Shown: piece after piece, positions 17,993-26,375 of the stretch | Position numbering within the stretch: the stretch's first letter is position 1 | How the letters are laid out: every line of letters starts with the position of its first letter | Origin: Phocaeicola dorei | Lineage (GTDB): Bacteria > Bacteroidota > Bacteroidia > Bacteroidales > Bacteroidaceae | Direction of reading: 5' to 3' | Length of the DNA: 64,000 nt | Assembly (NCBI RefSeq): GCF_013009555.1 | Contig: NZ_CP046176.1 | Coordinates: forward strand, 2,139,501 to 2,203,500 | Made by a program: the position numbers and the translations under genes | The notes under the pieces: model-generated | What the model saw: only the letters and a program-made list of their open reading frames with translations | Told to the model about the DNA's origin: nothing | Databases searched by the model: none

Positions 17993-20900
17993 ATGAAAAG
18001 CATGAAAAAAAGTCCGAAACAAAATTGGGAAAGTAATATCAGACGTACTCCCATTATTTTAGGGTTATCGGCAGCATTATGTATGCCGTCTGCATTTTCT
18101 TATGCAAATGCAAGTGACCCTGTTGCCGGTGAATTGGTTCAGTCTGTCCAGCAAGGACGTACTGTCACAGGTAAAATCATAGATGACACAGGGGAACCGT
18201 TAATTGGTGTATCCGTACTGGTGAAAGGTACAACGGTGGGTACGATTACCGATTTTGACGGTAATTATTCTTTGGAAGTTCCTTCAGGTAAGAATATTCT
18301 TGTCATATCTTATATAGGATATAAGACACAGGATATAACGGTGGGAAAAAGCAATCAGCTGAACATTAAAATGGAGGCCGATACGCAGGCTTTGGATGAA
18401 GTAGTCGTTGTAGGTTATGGCGTGATGAAGAAACGTGACCTTACAGGTTCTATTGCTTCAGTGAAGGCGGCTGATATTGTAAAATCACCGGCATCTAATG
18501 CCATGGAAGCATTGCAGGGGCAGGTTCCGGGTTTGGATATTGTACGTAATTCAGGTAAGGCTACTTCGGGTGTAACCATTAATATTCGCGGCCAGCGTTC
18601 ACTGTCCGATGTGAAAGATGAGTTTGGTAACAATGTTGCCAATGCTCCGCTGTTTATCATTGATGGTATGCAGGGAGGTGATTTCTCGGATATTGCTCCG
18701 GCTGATATTGAGTCTATTGAGGTGTTGAAGGATGCTTCTTCTACGGCAATTTATGGTTCACAAGGTGCTAATGGGGTAATCATTATAACAACCAAGAAAG
18801 GTGCGCAAGGCAAAACAAAGTTTTCTTATAATGGTTATTTTGGTGTAAACGGGTGGGCGCAATATCCTGATATGCTGAGTGGGGAAGACTATATGCAGGT
18901 GCGTCGTGAAGCTGCTCGTACTGGCGGTCAGTGGAATTCTACCGCCGATGACCAGAAACTTTTCACTGTGGAGGAATGGCAGGCCATTCAGAACGGTGAG
19001 TGGACTGACTGGATAGATGAGGTGCTTCATACAGGGCTTGTTCAAAGCCATCAGGTTACAGCGTCAGGAGGTACGGAAAAGACCACCGCGATGTTGTCTG
19101 CCGGATATTATCAGGAAAAGGGTTCTTTCAAAAATGATAAAATGGATAAGTACAACTTGCGTATGAACATTGAGCACAAGTTAGGCAAGACCGTAAAAGT
19201 AGGAGCTACTACACAGGTCACTCATTATGCACAAGATGAGCGTGCCGAGAATGTGCTATGGCGCGCTGCTACTAATGCGCCTCTTGGTAAAGCATACGAT
19301 GAAGACGGTAAAGTGGTAGAATATCCATTAGGAAAGAATGGACAGGTGAGTCCGTTGGTGGATGAGGCATCTGAAGTGGCTGCAAGACATCATGTGCTGA
19401 AAACAAATTTGATAGCTAATGGGTATTTGGATTTTACTCCTGTTGAAGGATTGACTTTCCGTTCTAATTTAGGAACCAATTATGCTTTTTATCGTAAGCA
19501 GGATTTTGAAGGGGCCAGTTCTATTGACCGTTTGGGACAGAATTCAACGTCACTGTCCAAAATCAAATCTTCCGAAAAGAGTTTTGTGAATTGGGATAAT
19601 ATTATCAGTTATAACAAAACCGTCAAAGATCATACTTTTGGTGCCACTGCATTGACTTCGTGGACACAATCCAAATATACATCAGTGAATGCGCAAGGAG
19701 AGGGCCAGTTGGTTGATTCATACTTATGGCATAATCTGGGTGCCAATGACAAAAGCTCTTATGTCATTGGATCGGATTATATACAGCACCAGACTTTCTC
19801 GTATGCTTTGCGCTTCAACTATAGTTATAAAGGCCGTTATATGTTGACGGTTTCTAATCGTTGGGATGGTAACTCACGTTTGTCTAAAGGTAATAAATGG
19901 GCAAGTTTCCCTTCTGTAGCTGCTGCATGGCGCATTAGTGATGAAGCGTTCATGAAGAATGTGGAAGCTCTGAGCAACTTGAAGTTGCGCTTAAGTTGGG
20001 GTAAGACAGGTAACTCGGGTATCATGGCCTACGGAACTCAGTCGGGCTTGACTCCGAAAACCAACTCTGCTTTCCAGGATAATGGCTATACCTATTATAT
20101 ATACAATGAATATGTAGGTAATGAGAATGTAGGCTGGGAGATGTCCAATACCTGGGATCTGGGTTTTGATATCGGTTTGTTCAATAACCGTATTTCGGCT
20201 GTTGTCGATTTATACCAGACAAAGACTACTGATATCCTGTTGCCCCGTACTTTGCCTACTTCTATGGGTGGTAGTAACGCAACTCCGTTCAAGATGTATC
20301 AAAATATCGGTGCAACCATGAACCGTGGTATTGAAGTATCGGTAAATACCGTCAATGTGGATAACAAAAACTTTAAATGGAACTCCACTCTTACCTTTGC
20401 TGCCAATCATGAAGAGATTACCGATCTGATTGATGGCAAAGACATCATTGGATCAGATTCGCATATTACGACTAGTTTGTTGATTGGACGTCCTTTGAAA
20501 TCATTCTATCATTTTATTAATGAGGGAATCTGGCAGGAAAATGAGGCTGAAGAAGCAGCTAAATATTTTAAAGATTCAAAGAAGACACAACCCTTCAAAC
20601 CGGGTGATATCAAACTGAGAGACTTGAATGGTGACTATATTATTGATGATAAGGATGAAACTTACCTGGGTAGCCAGTCACCGAAATGGACAGGTGGATT
20701 CAACAACAACTTTAGTTATAAGAACTTTGATTTGAACGTATATATTATCGCTCGTTGGGGGCAGATGATTGATTATGAGCTGACCGGTTCTTATGATCCT
20801 CAGGGAAAAGGTAACTTCCCTGCTTACTTGAACTATTGGACGCCGGAGAATCCGTCCAATGATTTTCCGCGACCGGCTCAGACCAATTTCTATAACTATC

Positions 20901-21151
20901 TGGGTTATCAGACTTTGAATTACATTGATGGTTCGTATTGGAAGATCAAGACTGTATCACTGGGGTATACATTCCCCAAATCGTTGACTTCAAAATTGGG
21001 CGTGTCCAAACTTCGTGCATATGTCACCGCCAATAATCTCTTCTCTTTTGCCAAGAATCATTTGATTCAGGATTACGATGCAGAACGCGGAGGGTCAGCA
21101 AAAGCTCCGTTGCAGCGTCAGTTTATATTTGGTTTGAATCTTGATTTCTAA
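17993..21151 (+). CDS. SusC/RagA-family TonB-dependent outer-membrane transporter (second pair)
   Basis: Start chosen at ATG 17993 (1052 residues); an in-frame TTG lies at 17972, but alignment to the SusC at 12312 supports the ATG. The signal region is nearly the same as in that paralogue (RRTPIILGLSAALCMP then SAFSYANA). Carboxypeptidase-regulatory-like domain with GKIIDDTGEPLIGVSVLVKG, TonB box DEVVVVGYG, plug (ALQGQVPGLDIV, PLFIIDGMQGG, IEVLKDASSTAIYGSQGANG), barrel ending GLNLDF. No STN domain. Pairs with SusD at 21175. The nearly identical N-termini of the two SusCs suggest tandem duplication or recombination. Confidence 0.95.
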   Translation: MKSMKKSPKQNWESNIRRTPIILGLSAALCMPSAFSYANASDPVAGELVQSVQQGRTVTGKIIDDTGEPLIGVSVLVKGTTVGTITDFDGNYSLEVPSGKNILVISYIGYKTQDITVGKSNQLNIKMEADTQALDEVVVVGYGVMKKRDLTGSIASVKAADIVKSPASNAMEALQGQVPGLDIVRNSGKATSGVTINIRGQRSLSDVKDEFGNNVANAPLFIIDGMQGGDFSDIAPADIESIEVLKDASSTAIYGSQGANGVIIITTKKGAQGKTKFSYNGYFGVNGWAQYPDMLSGEDYMQVRREAARTGGQWNSTADDQKLFTVEEWQAIQNGEWTDWIDEVLHTGLVQSHQVTASGGTEKTTAMLSAGYYQEKGSFKNDKMDKYNLRMNIEHKLGKTVKVGATTQVTHYAQDERAENVLWRAATNAPLGKAYDEDGKVVEYPLGKNGQVSPLVDEASEVAARHHVLKTNLIANGYLDFTPVEGLTFRSNLGTNYAFYRKQDFEGASSIDRLGQNSTSLSKIKSSEKSFVNWDNIISYNKTVKDHTFGATALTSWTQSKYTSVNAQGEGQLVDSYLWHNLGANDKSSYVIGSDYIQHQTFSYALRFNYSYKGRYMLTVSNRWDGNSRLSKGNKWASFPSVAAAWRISDEAFMKNVEALSNLKLRLSWGKTGNSGIMAYGTQSGLTPKTNSAFQDNGYTYYIYNEYVGNENVGWEMSNTWDLGFDIGLFNNRISAVVDLYQTKTTDILLPRTLPTSMGGSNATPFKMYQNIGATMNRGIEVSVNTVNVDNKNFKWNSTLTFAANHEEITDLIDGKDIIGSDSHITTSLLIGRPLKSFYHFINEGIWQENEAEEAAKYFKDSKKTQPFKPGDIKLRDLNGDYIIDDKDETYLGSQSPKWTGGFNNNFSYKNFDLNVYIIARWGQMIDYELTGSYDPQGKGNFPAYLNYWTPENPSNDFPRPAQTNFYNYLGYQTLNYIDGSYWKIKTVSLGYTFPKSLTSKLGVSKLRAYVTANNLFSFAKNHLIQDYDAERGGSAKAPLQRQFIFGLNLDF

Positions 21152-21174
21152 CAGATAAAAAAGAAATAACTATT

Positions 21175-22950
21175 ATGAAATACGGTAAAAAATATATGTT
21201 TGTAGCATGTGCTGCTCTGTTATTGGGCATGCAATCATGTGATTTGGAGGAATACAATCCTGCCGGAAGTACCCCGGATAACGTGTACAAAGAACAGGCC
21301 GGTTTTGAGGCCCTTGTCAATTCGGCTTATGCTTTTTGGGGCGGTCAGTTTTATGGACGTGAAGATTTTGTGTTATTGCTGAACGGTGGTGGCGATCTTT
21401 GGATCAATATTGCCAATTGCGGTTATGGTCGTCAGATGTCTAAATATGAAGAATTGACGGCTTCGGTTGGTCAGATTAAGAACACGTGGAATCGTCTGTA
21501 TGAAATTATAAACGACTGTAATGCCGGTTTGGAACGGATTGACCAAGTGGAATTCAAAGACAAGAAACTGAGAGATATCCGTTTTGGTGAATTAAGTTTC
21601 ATGCGTGCTTACGCTTATTGGCATTTGGTTGAAATTTACGGTAACGTGGATCTTAGGACCAAAGAAACTTCTGCCGAAAGTCTTTCAATGAATTGTTATC
21701 GCAGCAGCTATGAAGATTTATATGATTTAATGCTGACTGATGCGCAAAATGCGGTGGATAATCTGCCCGTTGATCCTTATCCTGTTAAAGATGTAGGTCG
21801 TGCGACCTCAAAAGCAGCATACGGCTTGTTAGCGCGCATCGCACTGACACGGGTTTCCTATTGTGACAGTCAGGCAGACAAAGATAAATATTATAAAATC
21901 GCTGAGGATGCGGCTCAATATGTGATTGATAACCAGAGCGCATTGAAGGTGTCTTTGTATAATACACCTGCCGAAGTTTTTGATCCGGATAATAATAAAA
22001 CGAATAAAGAGGCTATGTTCGTTGTGACCCACTCTACTGAGTCATCATTGAATATGCAGGCTAAAAACCCGAACCGTATGCATATGTATTTCCATGCCAG
22101 TTATTCGGCAAGAGCAGGTATGGTACAGGATTATGAATATGGAAATGATAAGAATGCCAAGTCGGGTAGTATGGCGATGATGCCTACCCGTTATTTATTG
22201 GAATTGTATAATGAGGATATAGATGCTCGTTATAATGCTTGGTTCCGTGAAGAGTATAAACTGAATACACCCCAAGCTTATGCCTGGACTAAGGATCAGT
22301 TGGACTATTTTGAAAAACCGTCATCTATGATTGGTCAGGTTATTCAGCCGGGAGAAACAGCGCTACTTTTCACCAAGAAGAAGATTGCTGGCAAACGTAA
22401 CTTGCCATATGCTGTCGTCGATATTGATGATACCTATGCAGCCGATGGAAGTGTCAGCAAGAGTGCCAACTTTAACATTCACTTCCCGACATTGCTAAAG
22501 TACGAAGATGCGAATTTTGAAAACAAAGGCTTGCCTACCAATTCGCAGGTAGGTGCAAATGATGTGATTACCATGCGTTTGCCCGAAATGTATTTCATTG
22601 TTGCCGAATGTGAGATAATGAAGTCCGGAGGAAATAAGGAGATAGCTAAAGCACGTATCAATGACATACGCAGACGTGCGGCTGTACCGGGCAAGGAAGC
22701 TGAAATGGAGGTAGGAGTGGACAAGATGACGATCGACTTTATTTTGGAAGAAAGAGCACGTGAGTATTGCGGCGAATTCATGCGCTGGTTTGATTTGAAA
22801 AGAACCGGAAAATTAGTAGAATATGTGAAAGCTCATAATCCGGACATTCCATTGATTCAACCGCATCATGCATGGCGTCCTATTCCTCAGATGTTTCTGG
22901 ACTCTATCTTGAATCCGGATGAATTTGGTCAGAACGAGGGATATAATTAA
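21175..22950 (+). CDS. SusD/RagB-family outer-membrane lipoprotein (second pair)
   Basis: 591 residues with lipoprotein signal ending LLLGMQSC (Cys22), then DLEEYNPAG. SusD features include RFGELSFMRAYAYWHLVEIY and near the end PEMYFIVAECEIMKSGGN and EERAREYCGEFMRWFDLKRTG. It starts 23 bp after its SusC and ends 5 bp before the phosphatase gene, so all three are probably co-transcribed. Confidence 0.95.
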   Translation: MKYGKKYMFVACAALLLGMQSCDLEEYNPAGSTPDNVYKEQAGFEALVNSAYAFWGGQFYGREDFVLLLNGGGDLWINIANCGYGRQMSKYEELTASVGQIKNTWNRLYEIINDCNAGLERIDQVEFKDKKLRDIRFGELSFMRAYAYWHLVEIYGNVDLRTKETSAESLSMNCYRSSYEDLYDLMLTDAQNAVDNLPVDPYPVKDVGRATSKAAYGLLARIALTRVSYCDSQADKDKYYKIAEDAAQYVIDNQSALKVSLYNTPAEVFDPDNNKTNKEAMFVVTHSTESSLNMQAKNPNRMHMYFHASYSARAGMVQDYEYGNDKNAKSGSMAMMPTRYLLELYNEDIDARYNAWFREEYKLNTPQAYAWTKDQLDYFEKPSSMIGQVIQPGETALLFTKKKIAGKRNLPYAVVDIDDTYAADGSVSKSANFNIHFPTLLKYEDANFENKGLPTNSQVGANDVITMRLPEMYFIVAECEIMKSGGNKEIAKARINDIRRRAAVPGKEAEMEVGVDKMTIDFILEERAREYCGEFMRWFDLKRTGKLVEYVKAHNPDIPLIQPHHAWRPIPQMFLDSILNPDEFGQNEGYN

Positions 22951-22955
22951 TAAGC

Positions 22956-24245
22956 ATGAAAACGATGGCGCTTTTTAAATATATTGTCCTGTCTGTCTGT
23001 TTGTGTGGAATTCATCTGAATGGTTTTGCTCAGTCCACCCGTGAGGCTATATTGGAAGATATAGCCCGGACGGGAGGAGTGTACTATGCTTATCCCGTAA
23101 AGGAAGCTATCGCGACTCCTCCGCCTAAAGGGTATAAACCGTTTTATATCAGTCATTATGCACGACACGGTTCAAGGTGGATTCAATCGGAACAGGATTA
23201 TAAAACAGTGGTTGATATTTTCGAGAAGGCACATCAAGCTGGAGTTTTGACCGCTTTGGGAGAAGATGTTCGCAAAAGAATGGCGTTGGTGTGGGAAGAT
23301 GCCGAGGGACATGGGGGAGATTTGACCCCTTTGGGTGTGAGGCAACACCGGGGGATAGCCGAAAGAATGTTTCAGAACTATCCCGAGGTATTCAAGGGAT
23401 CTCCTGCTCTGTCTGCACGCTCTACCGTGGTGTTGCGATGTGTATTGAGTATGGATGCCTTTTGTGAACGGTTGAAAGAACTCAATCCGGCATTGCAGAT
23501 CCGGCGCGAAGCTTGTGCCAAGTATATGAAATATATGAATTATCATACGCCGGAAGCTGTGAAATTTGTTTCTCATCAGGGACCTTGGTATGAGGAATAT
23601 AGAAAGTTTAAAGAAAGCCATACTCGTCCCGATCGTTTGGTCACTTCTTTATTTAATAGTCCTGACTATATCCGTAAGAATGTGAATCCTGATGAATTGA
23701 TGTGGGGACTTTATTGGATTGCTTCAGATTTGCAGAATGTAGAGATAGAGGTGAGTCTTTATGATGTATTTCAGAAAGATGAATTATTTGATCTTTGGCA
23801 AGTTTGCAATTATTATAATTATGTATGTGACGGACCTGCACCTGCCAATGGTGGAATAATGACGGCCAGTGCCCGGTCATTGCTTGAAAATATATTGGAT
23901 TCGGCCGATGAGGCAATCAGGTCCGGGACCCATACGGCGACATTACGTTTTGGGCACGATGGAAATATCATTCCCTTGGTAGCGTTGCTCCAATTGGGCG
24001 ATATGTGGAAAGCCGAAACGGATCCCGATAAATTTTATCAGGCATGGTGTAATTTCAAGGTCACTCCGATGGCGGCAAACGTTCAGTTGGTTTTCTTCAG
24101 AAAAAAAGCTTCTGACGATATACTGGTGAAGTTCATGCATTGTGAGAAAGAAGTTACCATCCCTCTAGAAACGGATATTGCTCCTTTCTACCATTGGAAA
24201 GATGTTGAAACATATTATCGTCATCTTTTGCATAAATTGCCATAA
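22956..24245 (+). CDS. Secreted histidine acid phosphatase (branch 2; phytase/MINPP-like)
   Basis: 429 residues with a signal peptide ending near GFAQ (26). The catalytic RHGxR motif is in SHYARHGSRW (Arg70, His71, Arg74), and the proton-donor motif is FGHDGNIIPL (His334-Asp335). Bacterial and animal MINPP enzymes have HAE here; the HD version is typical of acid phosphatases and phytases. Length fits the family. It hydrolyses phosphomonoesters, possibly inositol phosphates, in the periplasm or at the surface. Being 5 bp after susD, it implies that the transporter handles a phosphorylated or phosphate-releasing ligand (inference). Confidence 0.88.
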   Translation: MKTMALFKYIVLSVCLCGIHLNGFAQSTREAILEDIARTGGVYYAYPVKEAIATPPPKGYKPFYISHYARHGSRWIQSEQDYKTVVDIFEKAHQAGVLTALGEDVRKRMALVWEDAEGHGGDLTPLGVRQHRGIAERMFQNYPEVFKGSPALSARSTVVLRCVLSMDAFCERLKELNPALQIRREACAKYMKYMNYHTPEAVKFVSHQGPWYEEYRKFKESHTRPDRLVTSLFNSPDYIRKNVNPDELMWGLYWIASDLQNVEIEVSLYDVFQKDELFDLWQVCNYYNYVCDGPAPANGGIMTASARSLLENILDSADEAIRSGTHTATLRFGHDGNIIPLVALLQLGDMWKAETDPDKFYQAWCNFKVTPMAANVQLVFFRKKASDDILVKFMHCEKEVTIPLETDIAPFYHWKDVETYYRHLLHKLP

Positions 24246-24257
24246 GTCTATAAGATG

Positions 24258-24309
24258 AAAAACGGTGTAAATTCCTGTAGTATTGTAACGGGATTTATAC
24301 CGTTTTTTT
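24258..24309 (+). terminator. Rho-independent terminator after phosphatase gene
   Basis: AAACGGTGTAAATTCC (about 24260-24275) pairs imperfectly with GGGATTTATACCGTTT (about 24290-24305), followed by T residues to 24308. Confidence 0.75.
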
Positions 24310-24355
24310 GAATGAGAAAGAGCAAAGGGAACAGCAGATTATCAAAGAAAAGACT

Positions 24356-24363
24356 TACTTTTG
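24356..24363 (+). promoter_or_regulatory. Candidate -7 promoter element for methyltransferase gene
   Basis: TACTTTTG, an exact TAnnTTTG match, 31 bp before the ATG at 24395. No clear TTTG -33 box at 19-21 bp. There is no room for a cobalamin riboswitch in the short leader. Confidence 0.5.
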
Positions 24364-24394
24364 CAATAACAGAATAAATAAAGAATAAAAGACC

Positions 24395-25405
24395 ATGAGT
24401 AAACTGAATATGAAAGAGTGGATAAACGAAATTATCCAAAAGAAAGAAGTGGTGGCTATGCCCATCATGACCCATCCGGGCATAGAGATGATAGGGAAAA
24501 CGGTGCGTGATGCGGTTACTGACGGACAAGTGCATTACAACGCCATCAAGGCATTGAGTGAGAAATATCCCACAGCCGCCGCAACCGTGATTATGGATTT
24601 GACGGTAGAAGCCGAGGCTTTCGGAGCGGAGATTGTCTTCCCCGAAAATGAGGTTCCCAGTGTAGTGGGGCGTCTTCTTGCTAATGAGGAGGATATTGAA
24701 AAACTGAACATTCCTGCTTTGAATAAAGGAAGAGTCCCCCAGTATCTGAAAGCAAATATGTTGGCAGCCAAGACAATAACGGACAGACCTGTCTTTGCCG
24801 GTTGCATCGGCCCTTACTCATTGGCAGGACGTTTGTATGATATGTCTGAAATCATGATGCTTATTTATATCAATCCGGAAGCGGCGAATTCGTTGTTGAA
24901 GAAATGTTCGGATTTCATTCTCCGTTACTGTATGGCACTGAAGGCTACAGGGGTGAATGGGGTAGTGATGGCCGAGCCGGCTGCCGGACTCTTGTCTGAT
25001 GAGGATTGCCGGCAATACTCGTCTGTTTTCATTAAGGAGATAGTAGAGAAAGTGCAAGACGATCACTTCACAGTCATTCTGCATAATTGTGGAAATACCG
25101 GTCATTGTACTAAGGCAATGGTAGCTACAGGAGCTGCCGCTTATCATTTTGGAAATAAAATAGATATGGTCGAAGCTCTGAAAGAAGTACCTGCGGATTC
25201 TCTTGCAATGGGAAATCTTGATCCGGTGAGTTTGTTCAAGGCGGCTACTCCGGAGGTGATGAAGAAAGCCACACTCGACCTGTTGGGGGCTACCAAGTCC
25301 TATCCCAACTTCGTGCTCTCCAGCGGATGTGATACACCGCCTCATACACCTTCTGAAAATATTGATGCATTCTTTGCCGCATTAAATGAATTCAATAATG
25401 CTTGA
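24395..25405 (+). CDS. MtaA/CmuA-like (uroporphyrinogen decarboxylase superfamily) zinc methyltransferase
   Basis: 336 residues, no signal peptide, cytoplasmic TIM-barrel of the UroD/MtaA superfamily. The zinc-ligand pattern His-x-Cys...Cys of methylcobamide:thiol methyltransferases is intact: VILHNCGNTGH gives His230 and Cys232, and SSGCDTPPHTP gives Cys312. A true heme-pathway HemE lacks this motif. Expected role: moving a methyl group between a corrinoid protein and a thiol or pterin acceptor. Bacteroides has no coenzyme M, so the acceptor is unknown. Overlaps the next gene by 8-20 bp. Confidence 0.85.
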   Translation: MSKLNMKEWINEIIQKKEVVAMPIMTHPGIEMIGKTVRDAVTDGQVHYNAIKALSEKYPTAAATVIMDLTVEAEAFGAEIVFPENEVPSVVGRLLANEEDIEKLNIPALNKGRVPQYLKANMLAAKTITDRPVFAGCIGPYSLAGRLYDMSEIMMLIYINPEAANSLLKKCSDFILRYCMALKATGVNGVVMAEPAAGLLSDEDCRQYSSVFIKEIVEKVQDDHFTVILHNCGNTGHCTKAMVATGAAAYHFGNKIDMVEALKEVPADSLAMGNLDPVSLFKAATPEVMKKATLDLLGATKSYPNFVLSSGCDTPPHTPSENIDAFFAALNEFNNA

Positions 25406-26084
25406 AAAAGAACTTTCTTTTGCTGATCTGCCTATCTCATTGTCCGAAATCTATGAGACGATGGGATATGCAGATGCTGTACCCGACGAAGCAGTAGAAA
25501 AAGAAGTCCGTGGGGTGCTTGGACGGGTTGAGGCAGTAACTTCTCCCCGTTTTTGTTTTTTCATATCCGGTGGAGATTTGGATGAAACAAAAGATTTGCT
25601 TACTGTCGGTAAAACTAGTTTCAGTATAGGTAAAATAATAACCCGGCAACTGCGTGGTTCGGAATCCTTCGCTTTCTTTGCCGCGACTGCCGGAACTGGT
25701 TTTGAAAAGTTCCAGCATACGTTGCAACAAGAGGGGGATATGGTAAAGGTTTATATAGCGGATGCCATAGGAAGTATCATAGCCGAGAAGACTGCGGATT
25801 GTATGGAAATTGCATTGGATGAATACATTCACGACAGAGGGTGGAGGCATACGAATCGTTTCAGTCCCGGATATTGCGGCTGGCATGTGTCGGAGCAAAA
25901 GAAATTATTTCCCTTATTTCCTTCAGCGGAACCTTGTGGCATCCGGTTGACAGATTCCAGTTTGATGCTTCCTATAAAATCGGTCAGTGGAGTAATAGGA
26001 CTGGGGGATAGTGTCCGTAAACTGGAATATACTTGCGGTCTCTGTACGTACGATAGATGTTACAGGCGGAAGCAGCGGGGATAA
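25386..26084 (+). CDS. MetH-activation-domain protein, candidate corrinoid reactivase
   Basis: Up to 232 residues from ATG 25386; ATG 25398 (228 residues, 8-bp overlap with the preceding gene) is an alternative. Shows the S-adenosylmethionine-binding signature of the B12-dependent methionine synthase activation domain: NRFSPGYCGWHVSEQKKLF, then GIRLTDSSLMLPIKSVSG. In MetH this domain remethylates oxidised Co(II) cobalamin. A stand-alone copy beside corrinoid methyltransferases fits reactivation of their corrinoid protein. The C-terminus carries a CGLCTYDRC cysteine cluster (Cys217, Cys220, Cys225) that could bind metal or Fe-S (inference). Confidence 0.85.
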   Translation: MNSIMLEKELSFADLPISLSEIYETMGYADAVPDEAVEKEVRGVLGRVEAVTSPRFCFFISGGDLDETKDLLTVGKTSFSIGKIITRQLRGSESFAFFAATAGTGFEKFQHTLQQEGDMVKVYIADAIGSIIAEKTADCMEIALDEYIHDRGWRHTNRFSPGYCGWHVSEQKKLFPLFPSAEPCGIRLTDSSLMLPIKSVSGVIGLGDSVRKLEYTCGLCTYDRCYRRKQRG

Positions 26085-26174
26085 TAGGATGGCTACAAAA
26101 ATCAGAGTCCCAAATGGCTAGATGTTGTTATTAATCTCATTGATTTTACAATTTGTTGCAATCTTAATGAATCT

Positions 26175-26193
26175 CCTGTCCTATCAAGACAGG
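26175..26193. terminator. Hairpin between convergent methyltransferase units
   Basis: CCTGTC (26175-26180) / GACAGG (26188-26193) with a 7-nt loop, between the plus-strand activation gene and the minus-strand symporter. No strong T-run on either side, so terminator function is tentative. Confidence 0.35.
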
Positions 26194-26239
26194 TTATAAC
26201 AGCTGTCCCCATCTGCTGTAACAGCTACTTTCATCTGAT

Positions 26240-26303
26240 GTTCCACCCTGGTGAAACTCCAGTCCCACCGGGGTGGAACTGCAATTTCACCGGGGTGGGA
26301 CTG
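26240..26303. repeat. Cluster of interleaved CACCGGGGTGG-type inverted and direct repeats
   Basis: Nested dyads: GTTCCACCC (26240-26248) with GGGTGGAAC (26271-26279), and CAGTCCCACC (26260-26269) with GGTGGGACTG (26294-26303). The units CCACCGGGGTGG and TCACCGGGGTGG recur, with a diverged CTACCCGAGTGG after them. It lies between convergent genes. It looks like a multi-copy intergenic repeat family of this genus rather than a CRISPR array; copy number elsewhere cannot be seen here. Confidence 0.7.
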
Positions 26304-26375
26304 CCTCACTACCCGAGTGGAATACCAAACGTAGGCATATAAAAATACAATCTTTTCAGCCTTCTGCACCTTCTT

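Noticed and set aside
24310..24394. Cobalamin riboswitch before the methyltransferase gene
   Set aside because: Only about 85 bp remain after the terminator and the predicted transcript leader is shorter still; no B12-box-like sequence was seen.
24395..25405. Heme-pathway uroporphyrinogen decarboxylase (hemE)
   Set aside because: The zinc-site residues His230, Cys232 and Cys312 and the neighbouring corrinoid genes indicate an MtaA-type methyltransferase.
26240..26303. CRISPR-like array
   Set aside because: Units are too short, overlapping and inverted, with no regular spacers and no cas genes.
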